Part shown: in pieces, positions 8,610-21,900 of the stretch
Layout: each line of letters opens with the position of its first letter
Numbering within the stretch: position 1 is the stretch's first letter
Source of the DNA: Nitrosomonas sp. PY1
GTDB lineage: Bacteria > Pseudomonadota > Gammaproteobacteria > Burkholderiales > Nitrosomonadaceae
DNA: 64,000 bases
Direction: 5' to 3'
NCBI RefSeq assembly: GCF_022836435.1
Contig: NZ_BQXC01000001.1
Location: 1 to 64,000 of the forward strand
The notes under the pieces: model-generated
The model's database searches: none
What the model was told of the DNA's origin: nothing
The model's input: the letters and a program-made list of their open reading frames with translations, nothing else
Made by a program: the position numbers and the translations under genes

Positions 8610-8862
8610 GCTCACACTTAGTGCTATTGATTTAAAACTAAATTGTAGCATCGGACTGGGTAATCAAGAGCACAACCATGCACAGTTTCTCATATTCAAC
8701 ATATTCATATCACTCGATTCATTGAATTTGGATCGTAGTCTGTGGAAACATCGCTCTGAATAAAAAAACAGGAGAGGGCATCAGGAATTACTTCCATAAG
8801 AAAGTTCTTGCAAAACACTATTTCCTCAAGATCATGATTAATAAAGGCAATAAATTAACGTA

Positions 8863-9687
8863 TTAATTTTTAGACCATTCAATCATACCGCTATACGCTG
8901 TCAGTAACACCATGATACCAAACACGATACGATACCAAGCAAAAATCGTAAAATCATGATTACTAACAAAACGAACCAATCCTCGTACTGCGATTAATGC
9001 ACTGATAAAAGCGGAGACGAAACCAACCGCGAACATACTGAGGTCCCCCCACTCGAGTAATTCACGATTTTTGTAAACATCATAGACCGTTGCAGCGAAC
9101 ATCGTAGGAATCGCCAGGAAAAAAGAAAATTCTGCAGCAGTTTTTCGAGACAAGCCAAAAAGTAATCCACCGATAATAGTGGCGCCTGAACGCGATGTAC
9201 CGGGGATAAGCGCCAAACATTGCGCACAACCTATTTTGAGCGCATGCTTCCAATTCATGTCATCAACGTTTGCTACTTCGATGGGATGTTCTCGACGCTC
9301 TACCCACAAAATCAATAAACCACCGATAATCAACGCGATCGCAATCGGGATAGGATGAAATAAATAGTCTTTAATGATCTTAATGAAGAAGAATCCCAAT
9401 ATTGCAGCCGGTAAAAATGCAATCATGAGATTCATCACAAACTGATTGGCAGTAGCATTACGACCTACACCACTGATCACTTGTATTACCTTATTACGAT
9501 ATTCCCAACAAACCGCCAGAATGGCTCCAAACTGAATAGCAATCGTAAATACCATGCCACGCTCATCATTGAAATCTAACAAACTACCAACCAAAATTAA
9601 ATGGCCAGTGGAAGAAATGGGAAGAAATTCCGTCATTCCTTCCACTACACCTAGAATGAGCGCTTTTAATAATAAAATAAAATCCAT
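8863..9687 (-). CDS. uppP: Undecaprenyl-diphosphatase UppP (BacA)
   Basis: A 274-residue polytopic inner-membrane enzyme that dephosphorylates undecaprenyl diphosphate to recycle the lipid carrier of peptidoglycan and O-antigen synthesis; it also gives bacitracin resistance. Both signature motifs are present: [14 protein letters not shown] near residues 16-29, and [10 protein letters not shown] near 162-171, with the conserved Glu, Ser and Arg. About eight hydrophobic segments and the length agree with the family. It lies 46 bases after thiC on the same strand and could be read through from it, though no functional link is known. Confidence 0.96.
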   Translation of the reverse strand: MDFILLLKALILGVVEGMTEFLPISSTGHLILVGSLLDFNDERGMVFTIAIQFGAILAVCWEYRNKVIQVISGVGRNATANQFVMNLMIAFLPAAILGFFFIKIIKDYLFHPIPIAIALIIGGLLILWVERREHPIEVANVDDMNWKHALKIGCAQCLALIPGTSRSGATIIGGLLFGLSRKTAAEFSFFLAIPTMFAATVYDVYKNRELLEWGDLSMFAVGFVSAFISALIAVRGLVRFVSNHDFTIFAWYRIVFGIMVLLTAYSGMIEWSKN

Positions 9688-9733
9688 TGGGCTATTGGTA
9701 CGCCTGCAAAATTAATTGGATACAAAAAAGAAC

Positions 9734-11760
<2,027 letters not shown>

Positions 11761-11837
11761 CCGATGCTGTGAAGCTAATGGAAATATGAAATAATTGCAA
11801 GTCTTACTCTTAAAATTAAAAAAAACGGATGATCACA

Positions 11838-12497
11838 ATGAATCTCGAAATCGAAGAAACCCGATCTCTTATGGTAGTACAGCAAATTCGTCCATGGTAT
11901 GTTTTGGATGATAGTGTTTTGGATATGCTATATAAAATTAAACGTGAAGATTTCGTTCCCCATGAAAATCGCTCACTGGCTTTTGTTGATATGAAAATCC
12001 CTTTAGGATATGGGCAAATCATGCTTGAACCCAAAGTTGAAGCACGTATTTTACAGGAACTAAAAATTACCAAAAACGATAAAATTTTAGAGGTTGGTAG
12101 CGGCAGCGGCTATATGACCGCACTATTAGCTGAAAAAGGCAATCACGTATACAGCGTGGAAATCTTGCCAGAACTTAAATTACTGGCAGAAAAAAATCTA
12201 AAAGGGTATAACATTCAGAATGTCACGCTTGAACAAGGCGATGCTGCACAAGGATGGACTAAATATGCCCCTTATGATGTCATCGCGCTCACCGGATCGA
12301 CTCCAGTACTGCCGGAAGTTTTTAAACAAAGCTTGAATATTGGTGGTCGCCTGTTTGCAATTGTCGGAGAAGATCCAGTCATGCAAGCTTTGTTGATTAC
12401 GCGTACTGGATTAACTGAGTTTACAACTCGCAATCTTTTTGAAACCAGTATCACTCCCCTAATGAATGCACAACAACCGGAAAAATTTTTATTTTGA
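11838..12497 (+). CDS. pcm: Protein-L-isoaspartate O-methyltransferase family protein
   Basis: A 219-residue Rossmann-fold methyltransferase that would use S-adenosylmethionine to repair isoaspartyl residues in damaged proteins. SAM motif I is clear (ILEVGSGSGYMTALLA), and the family N-terminal helices (MVVQQIRPWYVLDD, KREDFVP) and the GQIMLEPKVEARILQ segment are present. I prefer the ATG at 11838, which has GGAT 7-8 bases upstream; another ATG lies at 11829 in frame. It precedes tolC by 90 bases on the same strand. This pcm-tolC neighbourhood is common in Betaproteobacteria, where this divergent Pcm subgroup may not be a true repair enzyme. Confidence 0.85.
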   Translation: MNLEIEETRSLMVVQQIRPWYVLDDSVLDMLYKIKREDFVPHENRSLAFVDMKIPLGYGQIMLEPKVEARILQELKITKNDKILEVGSGSGYMTALLAEKGNHVYSVEILPELKLLAEKNLKGYNIQNVTLEQGDAAQGWTKYAPYDVIALTGSTPVLPEVFKQSLNIGGRLFAIVGEDPVMQALLITRTGLTEFTTRNLFETSITPLMNAQQPEKFLF

Positions 12498-12587
12498 ATC
12501 TCTACAAAAACTTAGCTACGGTAACCATCAAAGCGAGCTTACTATTGGTACAGTCTCATTGATTCCACGAAGCTATCGGAAATCAAT

Positions 12588-13937
12588 ATGAAACTGTGGC
12601 AACTGATTCTAGTCGCATTCATCATTGCCTTCTGGCATCCCCTGCTCGCAGCGGCGGATTTGATGGGGGTATACCAAGATGCGTTGGCACACGATGCGCA
12701 GTACCGTTCAGCACGAGCTATTTATGAAGCAACCCAAGAAAAGACGATTCAGGGTCGAGCCGGCTTTTTACCGAATATTGGAGTTTCTGCGGCTCGCTCT
12801 ATTCAACAAATCAACCCAGGAAAAGTAATTTCCTCTACTACAGGGATGCCGGTTAATCCTCCTGAAAATACTATCCATACGGGAAGCGTTGTCGTGACTG
12901 CAACGCAACCGCTGTTTCGTATGGAAAACATCATTATCTACCAGCAATCGAAAACAGAGGTAAGTCGAGCCGATGCGCAATTTATCGTGGCTGGACAGGA
13001 TTTGATTTTACGCGTTTCACAAGCCTATTTTGATGTCTTGGATGCACAAATCGATATAGAAGTCGTTGAAACACAGAAAAAAGCCATCCAAAAACAATTA
13101 GAGCAAGCCAAGCGTAATTTTGAAGTAGGCACTGCCACTATTGTAGATACCAATGAAGCGCAAGCACGTTACGATTTAACGCTATCGCAAGAAATTGCTG
13201 CCCGGAATGCGCTGGAAATCCGGAAGCGCACGCTGCAAAGTGTCACGACCCACTTTCCTGAGCATCTGACAGGTGCGAAAGAAATTATCTCTGAATTGAC
13301 AGGGTTGAAATACAAAACCATGGACGAATGGGTGCAAGTCGCTGAATCACAAAACTTTACGTTAAAAATACAGCAGGCTGCCTATGAACTAGCACTTCAG
13401 GAGGTTAAAAGAATCAACGCGCAACACTATCCAACATTAGATTTGGTTGCCCAATATAGCGCTCAAGAAAATGTGGGTGCAGCAATTACCGGCCGCGGTA
13501 TTGATCTCATATCAAAATCCATTGGAGTACAACTCAATGTCCCGATATTTCAAGGCTTTTCGGTACAGTCCAAGGTTCGTGAAGCAATAGCGTTAAAAGA
13601 AAAGTCCTACCACGATTTGGAAAATACCCGACGCAACATTACCTTACAAGTGCGCCAACAGTATCTGAATGTTACCAACGGTATTGCACAAGTCAAAGCA
13701 CTTAAACAAGCTTACAAATCTAGTCAAACACAGTTGGAATCAACAATGTTGGGGCAACAAGTTGGCGTCCGAACCGAGGTCGATGTTTTAAATGCACAAC
13801 AACAAATGTATGCTGCCAAACGTGATTTAGCCAAAGCTTATCACAGCTATTTAATGTCACGGTTACGCTTAACCGCAGAAACCGGTGAGTTAGATGAAGA
13901 CGCTTTGATACAAGTCAATGCTATGCTGGTTAAGTAG
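12588..13937 (+). CDS. tolC: TolC-family outer-membrane channel protein
   Basis: A 449-residue outer-membrane efflux/type I secretion duct. A signal peptide (about residues 1-22, ending in LLAA-A) is followed by two homologous halves of long alpha-helices and short beta strands, typical of TolC/OEP. Examples are the first half DLMGVYQDALAHDAQYRSA, the hinge YFDVLDAQ, and the second-half helix VGVRTEVDVLNAQQQMYAAKRDL. The length matches TolC. It is the outer component that could serve the RTX protein encoded at 53056, although no ABC transporter or membrane-fusion protein is linked in the window. It converges with norD, with 58 bases between them. Confidence 0.92.
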   Translation: MKLWQLILVAFIIAFWHPLLAAADLMGVYQDALAHDAQYRSARAIYEATQEKTIQGRAGFLPNIGVSAARSIQQINPGKVISSTTGMPVNPPENTIHTGSVVVTATQPLFRMENIIIYQQSKTEVSRADAQFIVAGQDLILRVSQAYFDVLDAQIDIEVVETQKKAIQKQLEQAKRNFEVGTATIVDTNEAQARYDLTLSQEIAARNALEIRKRTLQSVTTHFPEHLTGAKEIISELTGLKYKTMDEWVQVAESQNFTLKIQQAAYELALQEVKRINAQHYPTLDLVAQYSAQENVGAAITGRGIDLISKSIGVQLNVPIFQGFSVQSKVREAIALKEKSYHDLENTRRNITLQVRQQYLNVTNGIAQVKALKQAYKSSQTQLESTMLGQQVGVRTEVDVLNAQQQMYAAKRDLAKAYHSYLMSRLRLTAETGELDEDALIQVNAMLVK

Positions 13938-13995
13938 TCATTCTTACGAAATTAATTCGCGCAGTTTTTACCAAACCGCAGATTCTTTTATTTGT

Positions 13996-15948
13996 TTATT
14001 GGATTAATTGCTGATAGATTACAGGCAACACATGAGAGAGTCGGTCTGGTCGAGCCACAATCGTATAGCCACCCCTACCAAACAAATAAGGAAAATAATC
14101 CTGTGCTTTGTGGTCTATCGTAATCCCAAACACGGACAAGCCTGCATGACGAGCCTCAATAATAGCTTGTCGGGTATCTTCAACACCATAACGACCTTCG
14201 TAATAATCGAGATCGTTCGGCTTGCCATCGGTCAGGAGCAGGAGCAGGCGATGCCGTTCAGTACGATGTTTGAGAAGTTTGCTGGTATGTCGCAAAGCTG
14301 CACCCATACGTGTGTAATACCCTGGGCGTAATGCTGCGATACGCCGAAGTAAGCGAGCATCAAATGCCTCAGTAAAATTTTTCACTTCAGTGACACGCAC
14401 ATAATCCCGCTTGCGTGACGTAAACGTGTAAATGGCGAATGTATCGCGACAAGTGGCAAGTCCTGTCGCAAGCGTGATTAATGCCTCTTTTTCAATATCA
14501 AGAATCCGCCTACCACCAATCCAACTATCTGTGGATAAGGAAACATCCATCAGAATGGCAACGCTCAAATCACGAGACTGCTGCCGTGTATCAAGGTAGA
14601 TTCGGTCCGAACTATTACCGGTTGCATGCAGATCACATCTTGCACGTACTAAAGCATCCATATCGAGCTCAGTGCCATCCAATTGACGATGAAGCCTTTC
14701 ACGTTTTGGCCGTAGCGCCTCAAATTGACGGCGAATTTTGCGAAAACGCTTTTTCGCCTGAAGATCGGGTTCCCACTGTTCAGCACTTTCAGTTGCGTGC
14801 TGAAAGATAATCCGACATTGTTGGGCATGATACTGTTTACGCCTGAAATCCCATTCCGGATAAACCAGTTCGGAAATTAATATCGCCGGATCGACATCGC
14901 CTGGCGAGAGATCCAAATCAAACTTCAATCGAGTAGCAACACGCTGCTCATTAGGACTTAGCGTAATTTCTTCCAGTTTTTCCGCGGCATCTTTAGCGGT
15001 ATCCTCTTCATCGTCCTGTACCGCTCGATTAACATTGACCATTTCGGACCAACTCATCAATTTCTCGAAACGATTCAATAACAACGGGTCATCGCGCGTA
15101 CTTTGATCTTGTTTTTCCCAGCGGCTTTTTTTATTGCGCTGTTTTTCATTGGTCTCGGCACTATGTGCTGAATGATCATCCAAATCATCCGGCTTAGCAT
15201 TTTCAGACTTTAGATGAGCACTTATTTTCCCCCATAGCGGCACCGGTAAAAAGGTACGATAATTTCTAGTAGCATGCCATTGTGTAAAATCGGGCACTGG
15301 CTGTTGGATAGCTTGTAAAAAAATACTTCCTAATGTATCCATGTATGGTTGCGCTCCCAACATTACCTGAATTACGTTCTCGACAGCTTGCTCTTGTGCT
15401 GTCAGTGAACGCTGAGGCCGTGACTCCTTGATGGCGATACAAAGCCTGCGGTAGCTTTGAGCCAACCTTGGATAACGCTGATTAGTATGGGTACTTATCC
15501 AGTAAGCCTGGTGCAAAAAAGCAAGATCGGCTTGCAAAAGATCAGAGCGCTTTAACGACGACGAACAGTTCAAGTCGTTCGCTGTAGCGAAAAACACAGC
15601 GAGCCAAAAATAATGTTGTCGATTTAAGTCATTGTCTGAAAAATAATCGAGTGTTTCTGGAAGCAGCATGCGCTCTGCGTTGCATTCAATCGGAGCAATT
15701 GATTCTTGCATCATACCGAGACGTTGACGCAGCATCAGTCGATGTTCTGACGATTGCTGCGCTCCTGCAATAATACCCACACCTGGTGCGCCGCCCATTC
15801 CACGAAAAAAAACACCGAGTGCAACGCGCACGTTATCCAATGACACAGCCGCCTCCGGATAGCGCTGATAGCTAGGAGATTTACCAATCATGCGGTGCCA
15901 TAAGTGACCGACCTGTTCCTCCAGTTCGGTAAATTCAAGCCATTTCAT
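13996..15948 (-). CDS. norD: Nitric oxide reductase activation protein NorD
   Basis: A 650-residue protein whose C-terminal third is a von Willebrand factor A domain with an intact MIDAS (DVSLS near residue 466, later a conserved Thr and the LLLLTDGKPND segment). NorD acts with the AAA+ protein NorQ to insert or activate the non-haem iron of the NorCB reductase in the membrane. It is the last gene of norC-norB-norQ-norD. Its ATG overlaps the norQ stop by one base, so translation is coupled. A charged low-complexity region (about residues 265-310, Glu/Asp/Lys) precedes the VWA domain. The length is typical. Confidence 0.95.
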   Translation of the reverse strand: MKWLEFTELEEQVGHLWHRMIGKSPSYQRYPEAAVSLDNVRVALGVFFRGMGGAPGVGIIAGAQQSSEHRLMLRQRLGMMQESIAPIECNAERMLLPETLDYFSDNDLNRQHYFWLAVFFATANDLNCSSSLKRSDLLQADLAFLHQAYWISTHTNQRYPRLAQSYRRLCIAIKESRPQRSLTAQEQAVENVIQVMLGAQPYMDTLGSIFLQAIQQPVPDFTQWHATRNYRTFLPVPLWGKISAHLKSENAKPDDLDDHSAHSAETNEKQRNKKSRWEKQDQSTRDDPLLLNRFEKLMSWSEMVNVNRAVQDDEEDTAKDAAEKLEEITLSPNEQRVATRLKFDLDLSPGDVDPAILISELVYPEWDFRRKQYHAQQCRIIFQHATESAEQWEPDLQAKKRFRKIRRQFEALRPKRERLHRQLDGTELDMDALVRARCDLHATGNSSDRIYLDTRQQSRDLSVAILMDVSLSTDSWIGGRRILDIEKEALITLATGLATCRDTFAIYTFTSRKRDYVRVTEVKNFTEAFDARLLRRIAALRPGYYTRMGAALRHTSKLLKHRTERHRLLLLLTDGKPNDLDYYEGRYGVEDTRQAIIEARHAGLSVFGITIDHKAQDYFPYLFGRGGYTIVARPDRLSHVLPVIYQQLIQ

Positions 15949-16784
15949 TATCGACCAAACGTCGCGTCAATTAACTCCAACAATCCTTGTTTCACTTCCG
16001 GGTCGTCGCACAATGGTTCTACTAGTGCCGCTTCAGCAGCTTGATAGGGATTGAGGCCATTCTTCAATAACGTAGCGCAGTAGATCAACAACCGTGTAGA
16101 TACAACCTCTTCCAGATCAACATCTTTCAATGCGCGCAACCGTTGGGCCAGTGCAGCGAGGGAAATACACTGTGATTCGGGTAAGCCACTTTCCGTGGCG
16201 ATGATTTGAGCCTCGATAGCAGGTGGGGGAAAGTCAAAGCTAATAGAAATGAAGCGCTGGCGTGTACTAGGCTTTAGGGATTTCAGAATGTTCTGATAGC
16301 CTGGGTTGTAAGATACTACCAACATGAATTGATGCGGAGCTTTCAGTAATTCGCCAGACCGTTCCAAAGGTAAAATCCGTCGGTCATCTGTCAATGGATG
16401 CAGCACAACCGTCACATCTTTACGTGCTTCTACGATCTCATCCAGATAACAGATACCACCTTCTCGGACAGCGCGAGTCAATGGTCCATCAACCCATTTT
16501 GTTTCACCGCCTTGCAGCAAGTAACGCCCTGTCAAATCCGCCGCTGTCAAATCATCGTGGCAAGAAACTGTATGTAATGGCCGCCCTAGGCGAGCAGCCA
16601 TGTGCGTAACAAATCGAGTTTTACCACAACCGGTTGGTCCTTTAATCAACAGCGGTAAGCCTTCTCGATAGGCAGTTTCAAACAATGCGCATTCATGACC
16701 AATTGGTCGGTAAAATGGAATCTCTGTTATCTGCGGATCATATGCAGCGCCAACAGTCTTTTGAACGATTCTGTGATCGATCAT
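15948..16784 (-). CDS. norQ: NorQ/CbbQ-family AAA+ ATPase
   Basis: A 278-residue MoxR-like AAA+ protein. Walker A GPTGCGKT is at residues 49-56 and Walker B ICYLDEI at 111-117, with sensor-type Asn in VVSYNPGYQ and the Arg-rich STRQRFISISF segment. With NorD it forms the chaperone/metal-insertion pair for nitric oxide reductase (NirQ/NorQ/CbbQ/GvpN family). It lies 6 bases after norB and overlaps norD by one base. CbbQ paralogues serve RuBisCO, but this neighbourhood fixes the NorQ assignment. Confidence 0.95.
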   Translation of the reverse strand: MIDHRIVQKTVGAAYDPQITEIPFYRPIGHECALFETAYREGLPLLIKGPTGCGKTRFVTHMAARLGRPLHTVSCHDDLTAADLTGRYLLQGGETKWVDGPLTRAVREGGICYLDEIVEARKDVTVVLHPLTDDRRILPLERSGELLKAPHQFMLVVSYNPGYQNILKSLKPSTRQRFISISFDFPPPAIEAQIIATESGLPESQCISLAALAQRLRALKDVDLEEVVSTRLLIYCATLLKNGLNPYQAAEAALVEPLCDDPEVKQGLLELIDATFGR

Positions 16785-16790
16785 CGGTTG

Positions 16791-18125
16791 TTAATGTGTG
16801 TGCTTCGATGTCAAGGCCTGTTCACGTGCTGGGCCTAACGCCGAATAAATAAACATCAGTGCACCAATGATAAAAAACACTCCAGCCCCCAAACGTAGCC
16901 AGTAAAATAATTCGATTTGCGATTGTACTTTCATGTATCCCATCTCCAGCACACGCTGCAAATGCGTTTGCAGGATACCCGCGAATACCAATGCAAACGT
17001 AATACCGATCATGGCGGCATTCATAAGCCAGAAGCTCCAAATATTCAAGGTTTGATTGAAGGGCTGTAGTTTGCGCAACGCAGGTAGCGCATAAGTGAAG
17101 AACGCCAAATTCAGCATCACATAAGCACCATAAAAAGCCAGATGGCCATGTGCAGCCGTCAGTTGTGTGCCATGCGTATAGAAATTAATCGATGGAAAGC
17201 TGTGCATGAGGCCAAGCAGTCCAGCGCCAATGAAAGCCATGACCGGACAACCCAAGCTCCAGAGAATAGCTGCTTTGTTAGGATGATCTCGGCCACTTTT
17301 CTTGACTAAGTAAAAAGCCCATAACATCATGGCAAAAAATGGAACAACTTCTAAAAAAGAAAATATAAGACCAATCCAGTGCCAGTATTCTGGCGCACCG
17401 ATCCAGTAGTAATGATGGCCCGTTCCAAGCAAACCACTAAACAATGAAAAACCGACAATGACATACAACCATTTTTCAATCACTTCGCGATCAACGCCAG
17501 TTAATTTGATCAGCAAAAATGCCAACATGGCTGCCATAATGAGTTCCCATACGCCTTCCACCCATACATGCACGACCCACCACCAATACAGTTTATCGAC
17601 AGCAAGATTATCGGGGTTATAAAACGCAAACATAAAGAAAATTGCCGCACCCCATAAACCCAATAACAACACAACAGACACGACCGTTTTGCGTCCTTTG
17701 AGCACAGTCATGGTGACATTATAAATGAATATCAAAAAAGCAATAACCATTAAGACTTTGACCAAGAAAGGCTGCTCCAGAAATTCCCGTCCTTCGTGAA
17801 TGCCCAAAAGATAACTACCTACCGCAGCTAACGCCGCAAAAACAAAAATGCCCAGTTGCAACCACGCCAGTTTAGGGCTATGAATTTCCCGTTCACTTTC
17901 TTCCGGAATCAAAAAATAACTGGCGCCAAAATAACCGAGCAACAACCAAACCAGCAGCGCATTGGTATGAATCATCCGGAAAATGTGAAAAGGTACGGCT
18001 TCCGAAAGAAAATTTGGAAATACGTAAACAGTACCAGCCAACAAACCAGCCAAAATCTGAACCAGGAATAAAGCAAGAGCAGCTATAAAATAGGGGAAGG
18101 CAAGCCCCTGTGAATCATATTTCAT
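16791..18125 (-). CDS. norB: Nitric oxide reductase large subunit NorB
   Basis: A 444-residue haem-copper oxidase superfamily protein with about 12 transmembrane helices. It reduces 2 NO to N2O at a haem b3 / non-haem iron centre in the inner membrane. Family motifs are VWVEGVWELIMAAMLAFLL (active-site Glu), TGHHYYWIGAPEYWHW (metal-ligand His pair) and HGTQLTAAHGHLAFYGAYVMLN (further His ligands). I chose the start MKYDSQGLAFPYF at 18125 because AGGAGA lies 7 bases upstream; an open extension to 18233 overlaps norC. No quinol-oxidase N-terminal extension is present, so it is the cytochrome c-dependent type with separate NorC. Confidence 0.96.
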   Translation of the reverse strand: MKYDSQGLAFPYFIAALALFLVQILAGLLAGTVYVFPNFLSEAVPFHIFRMIHTNALLVWLLLGYFGASYFLIPEESEREIHSPKLAWLQLGIFVFAALAAVGSYLLGIHEGREFLEQPFLVKVLMVIAFLIFIYNVTMTVLKGRKTVVSVVLLLGLWGAAIFFMFAFYNPDNLAVDKLYWWWVVHVWVEGVWELIMAAMLAFLLIKLTGVDREVIEKWLYVIVGFSLFSGLLGTGHHYYWIGAPEYWHWIGLIFSFLEVVPFFAMMLWAFYLVKKSGRDHPNKAAILWSLGCPVMAFIGAGLLGLMHSFPSINFYTHGTQLTAAHGHLAFYGAYVMLNLAFFTYALPALRKLQPFNQTLNIWSFWLMNAAMIGITFALVFAGILQTHLQRVLEMGYMKVQSQIELFYWLRLGAGVFFIIGALMFIYSALGPAREQALTSKHTH

Positions 18126-18181
18126 TGATATGTCTCCTAAGACTGTATCTAAGTAAATAGAATAACTTGAATGATCAGATG

Positions 18182-18634
18182 TTAACCAGAAACATTGGGT
18201 GGCCAGCCAAGGGTATTGATACGACTCGTCCATTCGAGAAAATCTATCAAATCATCCAGTTCCTGCTCGCTTAAATTAAACTGGGGCATTTGTCGCCGTC
18301 CTTCAATACGGGTCGGCTGTGCGCGCATCCATGCCTTAAGTCCTAATCGAGCCCCTTCCGGGCTCTGCTTGCCGCCGTAGCGAACCCAAACATTACCCAA
18401 TTCGGGAGCAAAATAAGCGCCTTCCCCAAGTAAAGAATGGCAATTAATACAAGAATGACGCTCCCATACATGCTTACCTCGCGCAACCGACTCTGTCAGC
18501 GTAGATTCATCAGTCGCCGTATTAACCATGTAAAAATGACTGTGAATGGTTAAAACTGTGAAAGCTACTAGAAAAAAAATAGAGCCACCGTAGAAAATAT
18601 TACGTGCGGCTGATTTGGTTAAATATTCGGCCAT
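18182..18634 (-). CDS. norC: Nitric oxide reductase cytochrome c subunit NorC
   Basis: A 150-residue membrane-anchored c-type cytochrome that passes electrons to NorB. It has one N-terminal transmembrane helix (residues 12-31). A periplasmic domain follows with the haem motif CINCH (Cys62, Cys65, His66) and Met116 in RRQMPQF as the likely axial ligand. AGGAG lies upstream of the ATG with a 10-base gap. It is the first gene of norCBQD and ends 56 bases before norB. Nor removes NO formed during ammonia oxidation and nitrifier denitrification. Confidence 0.96.
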   Translation of the reverse strand: MAEYLTKSAARNIFYGGSIFFLVAFTVLTIHSHFYMVNTATDESTLTESVARGKHVWERHSCINCHSLLGEGAYFAPELGNVWVRYGGKQSPEGARLGLKAWMRAQPTRIEGRRQMPQFNLSEQELDDLIDFLEWTSRINTLGWPPNVSG

Positions 18635-18945
18635 ATTAATGTTACTCCTGATTGGCAGACATTAAAAACCTCTTTAGCATAGAGGAGTATTATCCATAAT
18701 AATCAAATGGATATGTTGTTTTCATCGAATCCGGACTTGATTCTAGCTTAAATGTTATAAGAATAAAAGCTAAAGAAGTATCGATAAACTCGTCAAGTCA
18801 GCAAGGTACAAAGCGAATAAAACATAAGAAATGAAATCTATCATAGGGATAGAAGAACCCTCGAACACAACCAAAGCAGTAATTATGATCTAAAATTTAT
18901 CAACCTCATAAACCTCTTGCGCTTTTCAAGTGTTTGCAGAAATGA
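18635..18945. other. Intergenic region upstream of norC
   Basis: About 310 AT-rich bases between mscK-type and norC genes, both on the minus strand, so it should hold the nor promoter. Two inverted repeats are visible: CCTCT-N7-AGAGG at 18669-18685 and ATCCAT-N9-ATGGAT at 18692-18712. The second lies 58-78 bases upstream of the norC ATG, a plausible place for a repressor or activator. I find no TTGAT-N4-ATCAA FNR/DNR box and no credible coding frame. Confidence 0.45.
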
Positions 18946-21900
18946 TTAAGTAAGTTTTTCTTGAGGTTTTGCTTCAGGGACATCGCGCACATGTAAATCA
19001 AGCTGCGGAAAGGAAATTTCAATATGATGCTCATCGAATAATCCAAGAATCCGCGTATTCATTGCATCTTGAATCTCCGTGCGCAAATTAACCGTATCAA
19101 CAAAAACACGCAATTCAAAGTCTAGCGTACTAGCACCGAATGCCATGAACCAACAAGATGGCTCCGGTTCTTTCAATACTCGCTCATCCTCTTGTGCAGC
19201 TTGTAGCAATAATGCGCGTACCTGGTTGACATCAGAATCATAGGCAACACCAACACGAATAATAACCCGTGTAATGTTATCGGTTAGCGTCCAATTGGTA
19301 AGCTGTCCGGTAATAAATGTTTTATTAGGAATAACGATTTCCTTATTATCAAAATCCAAGATCGTTGTTGCCCTAGTTCGAATTTTAGTTACTCTACCGG
19401 AAAACTCATCGACGGTAATAAGATCCCCTACGCGAAACGGTCTTTCAAACAATAGAATAATACCGGAAACAAAGTTAGCAAAAATTTCCTGTAACCCAAA
19501 CCCAAGTCCAACAGACAACGCGGCGGCCATCCATTGCAATTGTGACCAACGCATTCCGAAAAAGCCCAAACCCAAAACTGTTCCTCCAATTACAATCGCA
19601 TAACGCAAAACACTCGTTATCGCATATCGCGATGCGGCATCAATGCGGATATGCGACAACAAACTGATTTCAATTAATCCAGGCAGATTTCTCGCACCAG
19701 CCACTGTTATCATTAGCGTAATCAATCCAAAAATGAATGCCATCAAAGTCACGGGCTTCGTTGTGATCTGTCCATCCGGTCCGGTTTCACTAAAATCCCA
19801 TAGTTCAATCTCATCCAGCTTGGCAACCGCAGGCAAAATTGAAACCCAGACCCAAGTCAATCCTACGATCAGTAAAGTAATACGCAATACACTCAATAAG
19901 CGGCCTGTCTGTGTATTGACTTGCTCCAAAGTGACATTTTCGCTTAACTCGGGTGTAACAACGCCGCTGGATTCCTCAGCGGCTTCAGCCGCCAAGCGAC
20001 GTTCCTCCAGACGGTGCAACGCTAGGCGCCTCTCTCCCAGCAAAAACCACCGCGCCAACATGGCGCCAATCAATGCAATTGCAACGATTACGCTAAAACT
20101 GGCCAAGGCAGATCGCAATATAATTCCAGCCGTATAGATATAGCCCGTCATTGCTAGCGTTGCCACAAAAATGAAAGCAAGAGGTAGCGACCACCGCAAA
20201 AACTTTCTTAAGCTTGATGGTTCACTGACTGCGCCTCGAACTACCCAGAGCTTGCCAACATCCAGTACACGCCAGAGAACCCAAGCTAATACGATACAAC
20301 ACGCCACAATGGCTATGCGCGCTTGCACATCAATGGCTAAATCAACGCGACGAATAAAAGCTAAATTACCGACAAAATAGAGAAATAGTACAATAGCCGT
20401 TGATAGTGGTAACCATTGACGCAATACTTCTCGTCTTTGTTTTGTCCACCGGAAATGCGCTTGAGCAATTCCTTTGTCCTTATTTACCCAGAACAGTAGC
20501 GCGGCGGCAAATAACGGTGCTATCACTCTCATGAGTGCGAGCCCCAAAGAATGGCTAAAACGCCCTGGACTGCCAATATTTTGCAATAGCAGCCCTAGTG
20601 CCGCTAAAATGGAAGGATATAGCAAAGCTCCTATAATAGTCCAAATCAATGCTCGTATCGTAACCGTATAACTATCTTTACGGATTTGATAAGTGCTCTC
20701 AGCAAGTGCTGCAATCCGTGATGGCGCACGCCTTCGCAATTCAATTAGTACGATGATGAGCAATAAAGCGATCACCCAGGGTAGCGGATCTCGATGGAAA
20801 CTCTGTAAACTTAGTTCCAACGTCATAGCATAACGCGATGGTTTGATTAAATCATGAAAACCTTCGGACACTTTCTCTAACCACTTGTTATCGACCATGC
20901 CATGACTTGGAATCCACAGCAAATGACGGCTCAACATTTGCTGTAAATCTTGTGTCACGCGAATTTGTTCTTGCAATTCATGTTCACTTTTTTCCAGAGT
21001 CGAAATACGTTTTTGAGACAATGAATCTTGCATCACTAACAGTTCAGCACGCTTCTGCAAAAGTGAGACCAATACATGATGCGTATTGCCATTTGTTTGC
21101 TCCAAACCATTTTTACTTGCAGCTTTATTGATCATGGCATCCGCCATATCATCAAAATCAACCAGATCCCGTTGCTGCTCATTCAAGACAATACGTTCCA
21201 GTCTCAAGTCCGACAAATCATCACGAATTGATTTTAAACGCAACTCTAAGCGCTCTGTCGGCCTTAACCGACGCTGTTCCCCCCAGAGCCAACGACCTAC
21301 GCGTTCATTGATACCTCCTACATCGAGCCTTGCACGGCTATCTCGTAGGCTATCTGCGATATGTCTAAGTGCATACCCAATACTCGTCAGATCGCTTCGA
21401 TCGTGCAACAACATTTCATTTTGATGCAACATCTTCTCGCCAATAACAAGGTTCTCATGCGCAATTGAAACCAAAAGTGGAACAGAGCCAATCAGATCCT
21501 GCTCTTGCTGCGCTAATTGACTGACCAAAGCTTTCAACTCAATACGACCACGATCTGAAATACGTTTCTGTAAATATTCCACGCGCTTTTCGTGCAATCC
21601 TTGCCGGAAATATAAATCCCGCAAAAGCGTTTCATAGAAACTTTGCCGTTGCGAAGCCGTACTTTGTTCCGCATTTTGCAAATCTATCGTCGCTTTTAAT
21701 AAGCGCTGTTCGCTAATACGCCTTAACTTTCGTGCCTCGAATAAAGTTGTTGGTTCATCGTTCTGAATCACTACTGGTAATGACACATCATCCAACATGC
21801 GATGCAAAGAAGTGGTATCTTCACCCGTTTGGATAGAGTGCGATATCAACGCCGTCAATTTTTGCGTTGCTGCGAGTGTTTTGGTTTGTATATCTGCGAT

